In this document: positions 6,624 to 14,926 of the stretch, piece after piece
Layout of the letters: every line of letters begins with the position of its first letter
Numbering within the stretch: the stretch's first letter is position 1
Assembly: GCA_963762965.1 (NCBI GenBank)
Contig: CAVXME010000001.1
Coordinates: forward strand, 1,364,001-1,428,000
Reading direction: 5' to 3'
Length of the DNA: 64,000 nt
DNA from: DATBAX01 sp963762965
GTDB taxonomy: Bacteria > Acidobacteriota > Terriglobia > Terriglobales > Acidobacteriaceae
Position numbers and translations under genes: made by a program
The notes under the pieces: generated by a model
Seen by the model: the letters and a program-made list of their open reading frames with translations, nothing else
Told to the model about the DNA's origin: nothing
Databases searched by the model: none

Positions 6624-7112
6624 ATGAAATACCTGCTGATAGCAATAATCGCCGCGCTGGCCATCACGGCCCTGTTCATCCCAAGAACGGCCGCCCAGAG
6701 CGGCACCGCAAAGCCCGCAGCCAAGAAACCGACAACCCACGCCGCCAGCGGCCCCACCAAAGTGATCGGCGACTCGGTCAAAACCGACTCCGGCCTCGAA
6801 TACTGGGACATCAAAGTCGGCACCGGAGCCACCGCCGCCGCCGGCCAAACTGTCAAAGTCCACTACACTGGATGGCTCACCACCGGCAAAAAGTTCGACA
6901 GCTCCATCGGATCGGCGCCTTTTGAAGTGACGCCGCTGGGCACCGCTCCCGTCATCAAGGGATGGAATGAAGGCATCATCGGCATGAAAGTCGGCGGCAA
7001 GCGCCAGCTCCGCATCCCGCCAGACCTGGCCTACGGCGCAGACGGCTATCCCGGCGCCATCCCGCCCAATGCCACCCTGATTTTTGATGTGCAGCTGGTG
7101 TCGGTAGAGTAA
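6624..7112 (+). CDS. FKBP-type peptidyl-prolyl cis-trans isomerase, exported
   Basis: 162 residues from ATG 6624 (GGAGGAG upstream). A signal peptide or anchor (MKYLLIAIIAALAITALF) and a Lys/Ala/Thr linker precede one FKBP domain (about 60-162): GLEYWDIKVGTGATA, VHYTGWL, KKFDSSIG, VIKGWNEGIIGMKVGGKRQL, PPDLAYGADGYPGAIPPNATL. These are the active-site segments of the FKBP fold, which catalyses proline isomerisation in protein folding. Probably periplasmic. Confidence 0.9.
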   Translation: MKYLLIAIIAALAITALFIPRTAAQSGTAKPAAKKPTTHAASGPTKVIGDSVKTDSGLEYWDIKVGTGATAAAGQTVKVHYTGWLTTGKKFDSSIGSAPFEVTPLGTAPVIKGWNEGIIGMKVGGKRQLRIPPDLAYGADGYPGAIPPNATLIFDVQLVSVE

Positions 7113-7147
7113 AGCGTGCGGAATTGTAGGCCCGGAAAGCAGATCGT

Positions 7148-7186
7148 TTCAAAATCTGCAATCCAAAATCTACAATCTGAAATCGG
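7148..7186. repeat. AATCTGCAATCT repeat tract, copy 2
   Basis: AAAATCTGCAATCCAAAATCTACAATCTG between the FKBP gene and the convergent rpmB; same unit as at 6570. Confidence 0.6.
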
Positions 7187-7187
7187 A

Positions 7188-7376
7188 CTAAGCCTTAACG
7201 ACTTTGCCGCCCTTAAGGCAGCCCGTGCAGACGCGGATGCGCTTGCCGACGCCCTTTACCTTGGCGTGCACCGCATGCAGATTGACGTTCCAGCGCCGCT
7301 TGGTGACGTTGTGGGCGTGGCTGATGTTATTTCCAAATTGCGGCCCTTTGCCGCAGACAAAACAAACTTGTGCCAT
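7188..7376 (-). CDS. rpmB: 50S ribosomal protein L28
   Basis: 62 residues, full family length: MAQVCFVCGKGPQFGNNISH, HNVTKRRWNVNLH, VCTGCLKGGKVVK. Two CxxC pairs (VCFVCG and VCTGC) indicate the zinc-binding form of L28. GGAG lies ten bases before the ATG. It is monocistronic here, downstream of the tRNA gene on the same strand. Confidence 0.96.
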   Translation of the reverse strand: MAQVCFVCGKGPQFGNNISHAHNVTKRRWNVNLHAVHAKVKGVGKRIRVCTGCLKGGKVVKA

Positions 7377-7486
7377 GACTGACTGCTCCAGGTAGGTTAA
7401 GAACTCACTGTCTAAAACCTAGATTTTACCGGATTTCTGGACTTTTCGCCACCTCGCGAGGGGAGAAAGGCGTCCGAAACGGCAAA

Positions 7487-7506
7487 GGCCTCGATTTCTC
7501 GAGGCC
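7487..7506 (-). terminator. Terminator-like hairpin downstream of the tRNA
   Basis: On the minus strand GGCCTCGA, a GAAA tetraloop and TCGAGGCC form a perfect 8-bp hairpin followed by TTTG. It is about 135 bases beyond the tRNA 3' end and before rpmB, and probably ends the tRNA transcript. Confidence 0.55.
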
Positions 7507-7641
7507 CTAGTAAAACGTAGATGTTTACAGCACCCTGCGACCAATCCAGTATTCTCCCGCGCCACAGCCTAGTCAAGTTACTTTTGTAGGCAGCTTATCC
7601 CTGCATTCGCTGCCACAGAACCCGCGCTCCTTGTCGGAGCG

Positions 7642-7714
7642 TGGACCCGACGGGATTCGAACCCGTATTTGCGACCGTCGCAGGGTGCTGTGTTACCAGT
7701 TACACCACGGGCCC
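7642..7714 (-). tRNA. tRNA with atypical anticodon stem (positional anticodon GCG, Arg?)
   Basis: 73 nt fold as a tRNA: acceptor GGGCCCG/CGGGTCC with A73, D stem GTGT/ACAC with G18-G19 and A14/A21, T arm ACGGG-TTCGAAT-CCCGT, and a 5-nt variable loop with an A15-T48 Levitt pair. No CCA is encoded. The anticodon arm GCACC-CTGCGAC-GGTCG pairs at only three positions; 27-43 is G-G and 28-42 is C-C. By position the anticodon is GCG (Arg, CGC), with T33 in place, but the identity is uncertain. The trailer carries GTCGCAGGGTGCTGT (minus strand, from plus 7541-7527), exactly complementary to tRNA bases 24-38. Confidence 0.75.
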
Positions 7715-7824
7715 ACCAGCACTCTATGGAGCTAAATCCTGCCTGTCACGGTCGGATGTCACATCGCAGAAACAGAGATTCCCAGAGCGGGAAGCCCGCA
7801 TTCCCGACATGCGATACTGAATCC

Positions 7825-8187
7825 ATGCCCCCATCCCTCGACCCCAAATCGGTCAAAGTCAACCTGACCACCGGCACGGGTGTCGACATCGAATGGAAAG
7901 ACGGCCACCATTCCCACTACTCTTTCATCTACCTGCGCGACGCCTGCCCCTGCGCCCTCTGCGAAGAAGAGCGCGGCAAGACCAAGCGCAAGCCGGGAGA
8001 TCCTCCAAAAACCGCCCCCGGAGCACTTCCCATGTTCAAAGAAGCCGCCAAGCCCTTGTCGGCGGAAGGCATCGGCAAATACGCCATCAAATTCAACTGG
8101 AACGATGGCCATGCTCTGGGGATTTATTCCTGGAAATTTCTCCGCGAAGTCTGCCCCTGCGAAGAATGCAAGGCCCCAATAAAGTAA
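7825..8187 (+). CDS. DUF971 (GBBH-like N-terminal domain) protein
   Basis: 120 residues matching the DUF971 family, the small zinc-binding domain also found at the N-terminus of gamma-butyrobetaine hydroxylases: VDIEWKDGHHSHYSFIYLRD, ACPCALCEE, then NWNDGHALGIYSWKFLRE and a final CPCEEC. The four paired cysteines are the probable metal ligands. Stand-alone copies in bacteria are linked with Fe-S or redox genes, but no partner is adjacent here. ATG 7825 is chosen because upstream codons overlap the tRNA. Confidence 0.85.
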   Translation: MPPSLDPKSVKVNLTTGTGVDIEWKDGHHSHYSFIYLRDACPCALCEEERGKTKRKPGDPPKTAPGALPMFKEAAKPLSAEGIGKYAIKFNWNDGHALGIYSWKFLREVCPCEECKAPIK

Positions 8188-8188
8188 T

Positions 8189-8251
8189 GTCATCCTGAGC
8201 GCAATAAGTTTGGGCGCATCGCGACCAAACTTATGGAGTCGAAGGACCCCT
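8189..8251. repeat. TCATCCTGAGC-type repeat, copy 1
   Basis: TCATCCTGAGCG and GTCGAAGGACCCC flank a variable palindrome, ATAAGTTTGGGCGC (8204-8217), ATC, GCGACCAAACTTAT (8221-8234), with 13 of 14 positions paired. The same outer words with other cores occur at 12970, 15979, 20965 and 42128. Confidence 0.7.
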
Positions 8252-8332
8252 GCATTCTTCTCGGCCCAGAGTTCTGTATGCGCGCAAACAATTCTCCAAT
8301 CCCTTGTAAAATCTAACTAGAGCTACATCCAT

Positions 8333-10958
8333 TTGTCGTTCCTCGATAAACTCAACCCGCAGCAACGCGAAGCCGTCGAAACCATCGATGGCCCCGTGCT
8401 CATCCTGGCCGGCGCGGGCAGCGGAAAAACACGCGTCATCACCTATCGCATTGCCCATCTGATCGAACATCTTGGAGTCATGCCGGAATCCATCCTCGCG
8501 GTTACCTTCACCAACAAGGCCGCATCCGAGATGGTCGAACGCGTGGAAAAAATCGTCGGCGGCCTGTCCATCGCCAAGCCATCCATCGCCACGTTCCATT
8601 CTTTTTGCGTGCGGGTGCTGCGCCGCGATATTGAAGCTCTGCGTATTCCGTCGTCCGTGCCCGGCCAGCCGCCTATCGGCCACAGCAAAAGTTTTGTCAT
8701 CTATGACGAGTCCGACCAGCAGAGTGTCGTCAAATCCATCATGCGCCGCCTCGGCATCGACGACAAACAGACCACGCCGCGCTCCGTCCTGGGACACATT
8801 TCCTGGGCCAAGAACCACATGCTTAATCCCCAGGAAGTTTTTCTGCAATCCGGCGATCCCAAGACTGAACGCGTCGCCCAGATTTACGCCGAATATACAA
8901 AAGAGTTGCTGCAAGGCCAACGCGTTCGATTTCGACGACTCTGTTGCTCGATGCCGTCCGCCTGCTGAAAGCCGTGCCGGAAGTCCGCGATTACTACACG
9001 CGTCGTTATCAGTATGTTCTGGTCGACGAATATCAGGACACCAATCGCCCGCAATATGAGCTGATGCGCCTGCTCGCGGGCACTCGCCACAATGTTTGTG
9101 CGGTCGGTGACGAAGACCAGTCCATTTATTCCTGGCGCGGTGCGGACATTCGCAACATTCTGGAGTTCGAAAAAGATTTTCCCGAAGCCAAGATTATTCG
9201 CTTGGAACAGAACTATCGTTCCACTCAAAATATTCTTCAAGGCGCGTCTGCGGTCGTTCCAACAATATCAAGCGCAAAGGCAAGAATCTTTGGACAGTCC
9301 GTCAAGGCGGTACGAAAATCGGATATTACGAAGCGCCCGATGGCGAGAACGAAGCGCTTTTTGCTGCCGATTACATCGCTAAATTTCTGCGCGAAGCCGT
9401 CGAGCGGGGCGAAAACTCACGCGCCGCCGTGCTCTACCGTACCAACTCGCAATCGCGTTTGTTTGAAGAGGCCATGCGCCGTTACCAGTTGAAATATCAC
9501 GTGGTCGGAGGCTTCTCGTTCTACGAACGCGCCGAGATCAAGGACATGATCTCGTACCTGAAAGTCATCCATAACCCGGACGACACCATCTCGCTCCTGC
9601 GCGTGATCAATACCCCAGTGCGCGGCATCGGCAAAAGCACCATCGAAATCCTCGAACGCCTGTCACTCGAAACCGGGCTTTCTTTGTGGGGCGGGATACA
9701 GGAAGCCATCAAGCGCCAGCTCCTGCCGCAGCGGGCGTTGGCAGCACTTAAATCTTTCCGCGACATTATTGAAGATGGACGCGCCATGCTCGCCGGAACG
9801 ATTGAGGATCGCCTGGAAGCCTCCGCAAGAATCGAAGACAATGAAACAGACGTAGCGCCCGCCATTCTAGTCGCCGAGGAAGACACGGATTTCAGCCCCG
9901 ACAACTTCAGCTTTGACTTCCATACTGAAGTCGAACCGTCCGACGAAGCCGCGGCTCCAGTCGTATCACCTGCAGCTGAAGAATCGTCAGAAGCCCCCGC
10001 ATTCCGCACTCCCGGCGACGCAGCCAACACCGCCGAACTCCTGAAATTTCTGATCGACCGCACCCGCTATATCAAGCGGCTAGAAGACGAAGACACGCCG
10101 GAAGCTTTCTCCCGCGTAGAAAATCTTCGCGAATTAGTGAACGCCGCCATGGACTCCAAAGACCGTGGCGAAACCCTCGATCAATTCCTCGATCACGCCG
10201 CCCTGGTCAGTGATGCCGATTCCTACGAAGAAGGCGCGCAGATCACACTGATGACGCTGCACGCCGCCAAAGGCCTGGAATTTCCGCTCGTATTTCTTGC
10301 CGGCCTTGAAGAAGGATTGTTCCCGCACTCCCGAACATTCTTGCAGCCGGATGACATCGAAGAAGAACGCCGCCTGTGCTACGTAGGCATGACCCGCGCC
10401 ATGGACACGCTCATCCTCACCCGCGCCGTCTACCGCCGCCGCTACGGCACCGATCTGCCGGAGGCCAGCGTGCCGTCGCGATTCCTCGAAGAAGTTCCCG
10501 CGGAATTATTGGAAGAACTGGGGACGTCCCGTCGAACCAGCAGTGGCCATGTGGGGACGGGCGCTCTCGCCCGTCCAGCGGGGCAAAGCCACGCGGCTTA
10601 CGACGCCGAGCCCCACTACGCCTACGAAGACGAAGACCAAAGCCCACGCTGGGACACTCGCAACAAACCGCGCACCCCGGTCGTGCAGCCCTCCGGCCCG
10701 ACTTACAACTCCATCGGCAACATCGCCGAGTTTTTTGCCTCCCGCGGCAAGAAATTCACCCTGCCAAAATTGGCCCCCGAAGCGCCCAAAGGCAAGCAAG
10801 GCTTCCGCCCTGGCCAGAAGGTAAAGCACCCCAAATATGGCGAAGGCACCGTCTATCAGCGAGAAGGAGACGGTGAAGATGCCAAAATTACGGTACAATT
10901 CCCTCGCTTCGGTTTAAAGAAATTAGTAGAGAAGTACGCCCAGCTGGAACGGGCCTAA
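8333..10958 (+). pseudogene. pcrA: PcrA/UvrD-type SF1 DNA helicase, broken by three frameshifts
   Basis: Read across frames this is one helicase of about 875 residues: LNPQQREAV and Walker A AGAGSGKT at the N-terminus, TFTNKAASEM, DEYQDTN (motif II), GDEDQSIYSWRGA (motif III), QNYRST (motif IV), TLHAAKGLEFPLVF (motif V) and RLCYVGMTRA (motif VI). A Tudor-like C-terminal domain follows (GQKVKHPKYGEGTV). Frame changes fit a one-base insertion near 8915, another near 8940 and a one-base deletion near 9256; protein similarity continues without loss across each. An in-frame palindrome (10555-10576) adds a peptide in the C-terminal linker. Sequence error or recent decay are both possible. TTG start. 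Confidence 0.85.
10551..10600. repeat. Palindromic element inside the pcrA frame
   Basis: GGACGGGCG (10555-10563), loop CTCT, CGCCCGTCC (10568-10576), preceded by TGTGGGGACGGG. It encodes HVGTGALARPAG in the flexible linker before the Tudor-like domain. The TGTGGGGACGGG head also occurs, inverted, inside valS. Confidence 0.6.
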
Positions 10959-10975
10959 AGCATCATCACGACACA

Positions 10976-11001
10976 GGTAGGGACGGACGCCTCGTCTGTC
11001 C
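10976..11001. repeat. GTAGGGACGGACG repeat, copy 1
   Basis: GGACGGACG-CCT-CGTCTGTCC forms a 9-bp hairpin with one G-T. The same words recur at 14712-14745. Confidence 0.6.
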
Positions 11002-11023
11002 GTTGAGCGAAGCTCAACTGTTT
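11002..11023 (+). terminator. Rho-independent terminator after pcrA
   Basis: GTTGAGC-GAA-GCTCAAC (11002-11018) followed by TGTTTTT: a perfect 7-bp stem and a T run just past the pcrA stop and before the small basic protein gene. Confidence 0.6.
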
Positions 11024-11073
11024 TTCGACCGAAGTCGGCACCTAATTTTGAAGGAGAGCGATAAACTGCATTC

Positions 11074-11235
11074 ATGGCAAACACGAAGAAACTAACCAAA
11101 GAAGAACGCAAAAAGGTAAAGCGGGCAGTCCGCAAAAAGAAAAAGACAGATAGTCCGCTCAAGCCCCGCGAATACGCCCGCGGTTCGGCGAAGCGCAAGG
11201 TGAAGAAGCTGGTACGCGGCACCGCGAAGCGGTAA
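11074..11235 (+). CDS. Small, highly basic protein (53 residues)
   Basis: ATG 11074 to TAA 11235 encodes 53 residues dominated by Lys and Arg (MANTKKLTKEERKKVKRAVR, then REYARGSAKRKVKKLVRG). No family is named with confidence; composition suggests a nucleic-acid or ribosome-associated protein. AAGGAG occurs 5' but is further from the ATG than ideal. It has its own transcript region between the pcrA terminator and the permease gene. Confidence 0.55.
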   Translation: MANTKKLTKEERKKVKRAVRKKKKTDSPLKPREYARGSAKRKVKKLVRGTAKR

Positions 11236-11337
11236 GCAGCATTTAGCATCTGGCACTTAGCACTTAGCCGCGCGGCGTTCGGTTTCTCAACCGACGTTCG
11301 CTGGCCAAATGCTAAGTGCTAATTGCCAATAGCGTCT
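11236..11337. repeat. AGCATCTGGCACTTAGC inverted repeat, copy 1
   Basis: AGCATCTGGCACTTAGCACTTAGCC faces CCAAATGCTAAGTGCTAATTGCC in inverted orientation, able to form a long imperfect hairpin just upstream of the permease. A related arrangement precedes valS (31466-31567). Confidence 0.65.
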
Positions 11338-11355
11338 TCCAGGAGACAGGACCAC

Positions 11356-12930
11356 TTGTCAGAAACCCCGACGGCTGCACCATCCGCAGAGACGATCTAC
11401 ACATCGGACAACCAACTTCTCTGCTGCAAAAGTATCGACAAGCTGATCTCCGACTCCGAAACTCCCCAGCATGCGCTGAAGAAGTCGCTCGGCCCCTGGT
11501 CGCTTACCGCGCTGGGCATCGGCGCCATCATCGGCTCCGGCATCTTCGTGCTTACCGGCACCGCCGCCGCCGGAGAACATTTCGAAGCTCCGTCCATCCT
11601 GCACGCGCAGGTGATGGACTTGCTCGCCAACCTTCTGCGTACCGGAAGCACCGCAGGCGCGCTCATGCACGGACGTCCCGCCGCCGGGCCCTCGATCGCA
11701 ATCTCTTTCCTGTTGGTCGCGGTGGCTTGCAGTTTTGCCGGCCTGTGCTATGCCGAGCTGGCTTCGATGATCCCGATCGCCGGCAGTGCCTACACGTATT
11801 CATATGCGACGCTCGGCGAAATTTTTGCCTGGATCATCGGCTGGGACCTGATCCTCGAATACGTAGTCAGCAACGTCGCCGTCGCCGTTGGATTCAGCGG
11901 ATACGTCAACGCCCAGCTATCTGCTTTTGGCCTCAACTTGCCGGAGAAATGGTCCAACCCAGTTTTTGCCGGTGGACACTGGACGGGCGCCTACTTCAAC
12001 GCTCCCGGCTTCCTGATCGTTTTCATCCTGACGTTGTTGTTAGTGCGCGGCGTCCGCGAATCAGCGAAGGCCAACAACATCATGGTGATGGTCAAGATCG
12101 GTGCGATTCTGACTTTCCTCGTGGTGGGCGGCCTGCTGGTAAACAAAGCCAATTGGACGCCGTTTGCCCCTTCGGGCTTTGCTGGAATCGTGACCGGCGG
12201 CGCTATCGTTTTCTTCACCTACATCGGATTCGATTCGGTTTCCACGGCAGCCGAGGAATGCAAGAATCCGCAACACGATCTGCCCTTCGGCATCATCGCT
12301 TCTCTGGTGGTCTGCACCGTTCTCTACATTGGCGTGGCGATTGTCTTGCTGGGGATGATGAAGTACACAACTTTCGTTTCCGGCCCTGCCGCCGATGCTC
12401 CCGTCGCTTACGCGCTACAGCAACTCGGCGCGCACCGCTTCTTCCGCTCGGTGATCATCCTGGGCGCGTTGATGGGCATGATCTCGTCGCTTCTAGTCTT
12501 TCAGTACGGACAAGCGCGCATCTGGTACGCCATGTCCCGCGACGGACTTTTACCCAAGCTCTTTTCCGCCGTCCACCCCAAATTCAAAACTCCGCACTGG
12601 TCCACCTGGATCGCCTGTTTCGCCGTCGGCATACCAGCGGGCGTAGTGGACATTGGCGATGCCGCCGATCTCTCCAACATCGGCACGCTCTTTGCTTTTG
12701 TTCTGGTTTCGCTGGGAGTGATTTTGTTGCGCCGCCGTCAACCGGACCGCAAACGCGCCTTCCGCGTCCCCTTCGTCCCCTGGTTCCCGTTGATCTCCAT
12801 CCTGCTCTGCGGCGGCCTCATGACCGGACTGACCGTCATCACCTGGCTCCGCTTCATCATCTGGCTCGCTCTGGGACTGTGCATTTACTTCTTCTACAGC
12901 CGCCACCGCAGCGAATTCGCCAGGAGATAG
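11356..12930 (+). CDS. APC-family amino-acid permease
   Basis: 524 residues from TTG 11356, which has AGGAG nine bases upstream; an ATG at 11323 lies in repeat DNA and is rejected. The N-terminal NQLL...IDKLISDSET segment leads into GIGAIIGSGIFVLTGTAAA, the substrate-gate helix of cationic amino-acid transporters (YfnA/CAT type). About twelve membrane helices follow, with YTSYATLGE-like and FIGFDSVSTAAEECKNP motifs (the latter typical of CAT proteins). A roughly 35-residue loop (GEHFEAPSILHAQ...) between the first helices is longer than usual. Proton-coupled uptake or exchange of amino acids is expected; the substrate is unknown. Confidence 0.88.
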   Translation: MSETPTAAPSAETIYTSDNQLLCCKSIDKLISDSETPQHALKKSLGPWSLTALGIGAIIGSGIFVLTGTAAAGEHFEAPSILHAQVMDLLANLLRTGSTAGALMHGRPAAGPSIAISFLLVAVACSFAGLCYAELASMIPIAGSAYTYSYATLGEIFAWIIGWDLILEYVVSNVAVAVGFSGYVNAQLSAFGLNLPEKWSNPVFAGGHWTGAYFNAPGFLIVFILTLLLVRGVRESAKANNIMVMVKIGAILTFLVVGGLLVNKANWTPFAPSGFAGIVTGGAIVFFTYIGFDSVSTAAEECKNPQHDLPFGIIASLVVCTVLYIGVAIVLLGMMKYTTFVSGPAADAPVAYALQQLGAHRFFRSVIILGALMGMISSLLVFQYGQARIWYAMSRDGLLPKLFSAVHPKFKTPHWSTWIACFAVGIPAGVVDIGDAADLSNIGTLFAFVLVSLGVILLRRRQPDRKRAFRVPFVPWFPLISILLCGGLMTGLTVITWLRFIIWLALGLCIYFFYSRHRSEFARR

Positions 12931-12969
12931 CTCTTAGCTGTCAGCTCTCAGCCATCAGCTAAATCCCTC

Positions 12970-13031
12970 TGTCATCCTGAGCGAAGCAGACCGAAGAGCG
13001 AAGCGAATCGGACTGCGCAGTCGAAGGATCT
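12970..13031. repeat. TCATCCTGAGC-type repeat, copy 2
   Basis: TGTCATCCTGAGCGAAGC and CAGTCGAAGGATC enclose a core rich in GCGAAGC words. It lies between the convergent permease and carboxylesterase genes. Confidence 0.65.
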
Positions 13032-13051
13032 GGTGTTCGCATGCAGCTCCA

Positions 13052-14635
13052 CTACTTTTCCCACACGCTGCTCAAAAACAAGTACCTACCCCGCAGATCA
13101 TCCTTCCGCGCCGCCAGCGGTTCATCCAGATACATCACCTGCCACCCATCCGCCGACGAATACACAGGCCACTTCGCCAACCCCGGCCCATTGGGATCGC
13201 CGTTTTTCGCGAAGTTCGCCCAATACTTCTGCATCTGCTCGCTGAGTTGGCGGTTCTCCGGTTTCCATTCCACATGAGGCCTCGAATCCAGCTGCCCAAA
13301 CACATACTCAATGTCGGCCGAGTGGAACGCCCCCAACTGCGGGCCCTTCGGATCAGACGGCGGCCCCAGATCGAAGCGATAGCGATACACCGGCTGCTTG
13401 CCGGTTGCTACCTGCGCTTCGATCCACTTCCACGTAGACCACGCAATAAACTGATCACCGGCGTAATCTTCCGTGGATCGGAACGCCTGGGCGTCGTTGT
13501 CTGCCGGATAAAGTTTCAGAAAATCCGCAGCCTTATCGCCAAAATCTTTTTGCGCCAGAGCTTTCAGGCTCTCTGCATCAGGCTTCTTCGGCGCAAACGC
13601 AATGGCGAAGCTGCCTTCGTCATGGTTCCATCCCGCCAGCAGCGGTACGTCGTTCTGTTTTCCGGCGGCAAAAATTGCGGCCACCGTCTCCGGCAGAAAA
13701 TATCCATCGACCACGGGACCGAAGTCGGGCCCTTGTCCCATGGGTTTGAATGCCCCATCCAACAATTTCTGCGCGGGAATCGCTCGCAGCTCGGCCAGCG
13801 TTTGCACGCCATATGCCGAGCTGGCAAACTTAGAATCTTTTTCTTCCCGCGATGCCAGCGTATCGAGCGCCAGTCCAGTCCGAGAAAACGCTCCGCCGCT
13901 CTCGCCAATCGCCTTGTGCAGCAACCCCTTCGTCAGCGGTGACGCCATGAGCTCGCTCACCGAAAACGATCCCGCGCTCTCGCCAAAAATCGTCACATTT
14001 CCCGGATCGCCGCCAAACGCCGCAATGTTGTCACGCACCCACTGCAAGGCAGCCACCTGATCGAGCAAACCATAATTGCCCGCCGCGTTCCTCCCCGACT
14101 CTTTCGCCAGTTCGGGATGCACGAAGAACCCAAAAATTCCCAGGCGATAATTCATCGACACCACTACTACGCCCTGCTGGGCCAACACCGTCCCATCCTG
14201 CCGCGGCTCGGACGACGCGCCTGCCACGAATCCGCCCCCATGGATCCACACCATGACCGGAAGCTTGGCGTCGGAAGTTTTTGCCGTGGTCCACACATTC
14301 AGAAACAGGCAGTCTTCACTATGACCCGCATCGGTGAAAGTCATGTCTCCGAAAACCGGGGCCTGCATGCACCGCGCTCCAAATTGCGTGGATTTCCGCA
14401 CGCCGATCCATTTGTCCGCCGCCACCGGCGGTTTCCAGCGCAGATCGCCCACCGGCGGCGCAGCGTATGGAATGCCCAGGAAAGTCCGTACCGGGCCGTC
14501 CTGTTTGCCCTCCACTACGCCCGAATTGGTTTGAACCCGCAACCCAGAATCCGCCGCGTAAGAGACGGCCGGGTACGAAACGAAAGAGAGTAACAAGCAA
14601 GCCATCCCCGCCAACAACTGGTTAAGAATCCGCAT
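13052..14635 (-). CDS. Exported type B carboxylesterase
   Basis: 527 residues from ATG 14635 (AGGAGC upstream). A signal peptide ends near Ala28. Alpha/beta-hydrolase landmarks are RTFLGIPYAAPPVGDLRW, EDCLFLNVW, the oxyanion loop IHGGGFVAGA and the nucleophile elbow FGESAGS (Ser220). A late GAFHSADIEYVFG carries the probable catalytic His. This family (COesterase, PF00135) hydrolyses a wide range of esters; the natural substrate is unknown. Periplasmic location is expected. It has its own transcript. Confidence 0.9.
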   Translation of the reverse strand: MRILNQLLAGMACLLLSFVSYPAVSYAADSGLRVQTNSGVVEGKQDGPVRTFLGIPYAAPPVGDLRWKPPVAADKWIGVRKSTQFGARCMQAPVFGDMTFTDAGHSEDCLFLNVWTTAKTSDAKLPVMVWIHGGGFVAGASSEPRQDGTVLAQQGVVVVSMNYRLGIFGFFVHPELAKESGRNAAGNYGLLDQVAALQWVRDNIAAFGGDPGNVTIFGESAGSFSVSELMASPLTKGLLHKAIGESGGAFSRTGLALDTLASREEKDSKFASSAYGVQTLAELRAIPAQKLLDGAFKPMGQGPDFGPVVDGYFLPETVAAIFAAGKQNDVPLLAGWNHDEGSFAIAFAPKKPDAESLKALAQKDFGDKAADFLKLYPADNDAQAFRSTEDYAGDQFIAWSTWKWIEAQVATGKQPVYRYRFDLGPPSDPKGPQLGAFHSADIEYVFGQLDSRPHVEWKPENRQLSEQMQKYWANFAKNGDPNGPGLAKWPVYSSADGWQVMYLDEPLAARKDDLRGRYLFLSSVWEK

Positions 14636-14701
14636 GGTCCATGCTCCTGTGATTTGGCCTTGACTGGAATCGCAAAAACAAAACCACCGGATTGTACTGC
14701 A

Positions 14702-14745
14702 AAAATTGCTCACGTAGGGACGGACGCCCTCGTCTGTCCGCTCGA
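14702..14745. repeat. GTAGGGACGGACG repeat, copy 2
   Basis: GGACGGACGCCCTCGTCTGTCC hairpin as at 10976. The preceding AAAATTGCTCACGTAGGGA (14702-14720) recurs exactly, inverted, at 17588-17606. Confidence 0.65.
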
Positions 14746-14844
14746 ACGAAGCCCGAAGCTAAAATCGGGAAGGGCCTGACTTCCAGTCGGGCCATCAGAA
14801 TCGTCCCGATGAAAAACGCGCTTTAGCGCCTGAGGTTAAACGCC

Positions 14845-14883
14845 CAGAGCCTAAAGCCGAGCGCCCAGAGCCCAGAGCCTGAG
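14845..14883. repeat. CCCAGAGCCTAAAGCC repeat, copy 1
   Basis: Runs of CCCAGAGCC/TAAAGCC words just 5' of the adenosine deaminase gene. Same word set, other orientation, at 25722 and 27302; same orientation near 27386. Confidence 0.6.
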
Positions 14884-14926
14884 TTGCATTCGCAATTCCC
14901 CCCTGCAAAATCTACAATCACAACTG

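Noticed and set aside
7527..7714. Integrative-element attachment site at the tRNA
   Set aside because: The second copy of the anticodon-arm sequence is inverted, not direct, and no integrase gene is nearby.
11500..11690. Long loop in the amino-acid permease as another repeat insertion
   Set aside because: No hairpin or dispersed-repeat word is present there, so it is treated as a natural loop.
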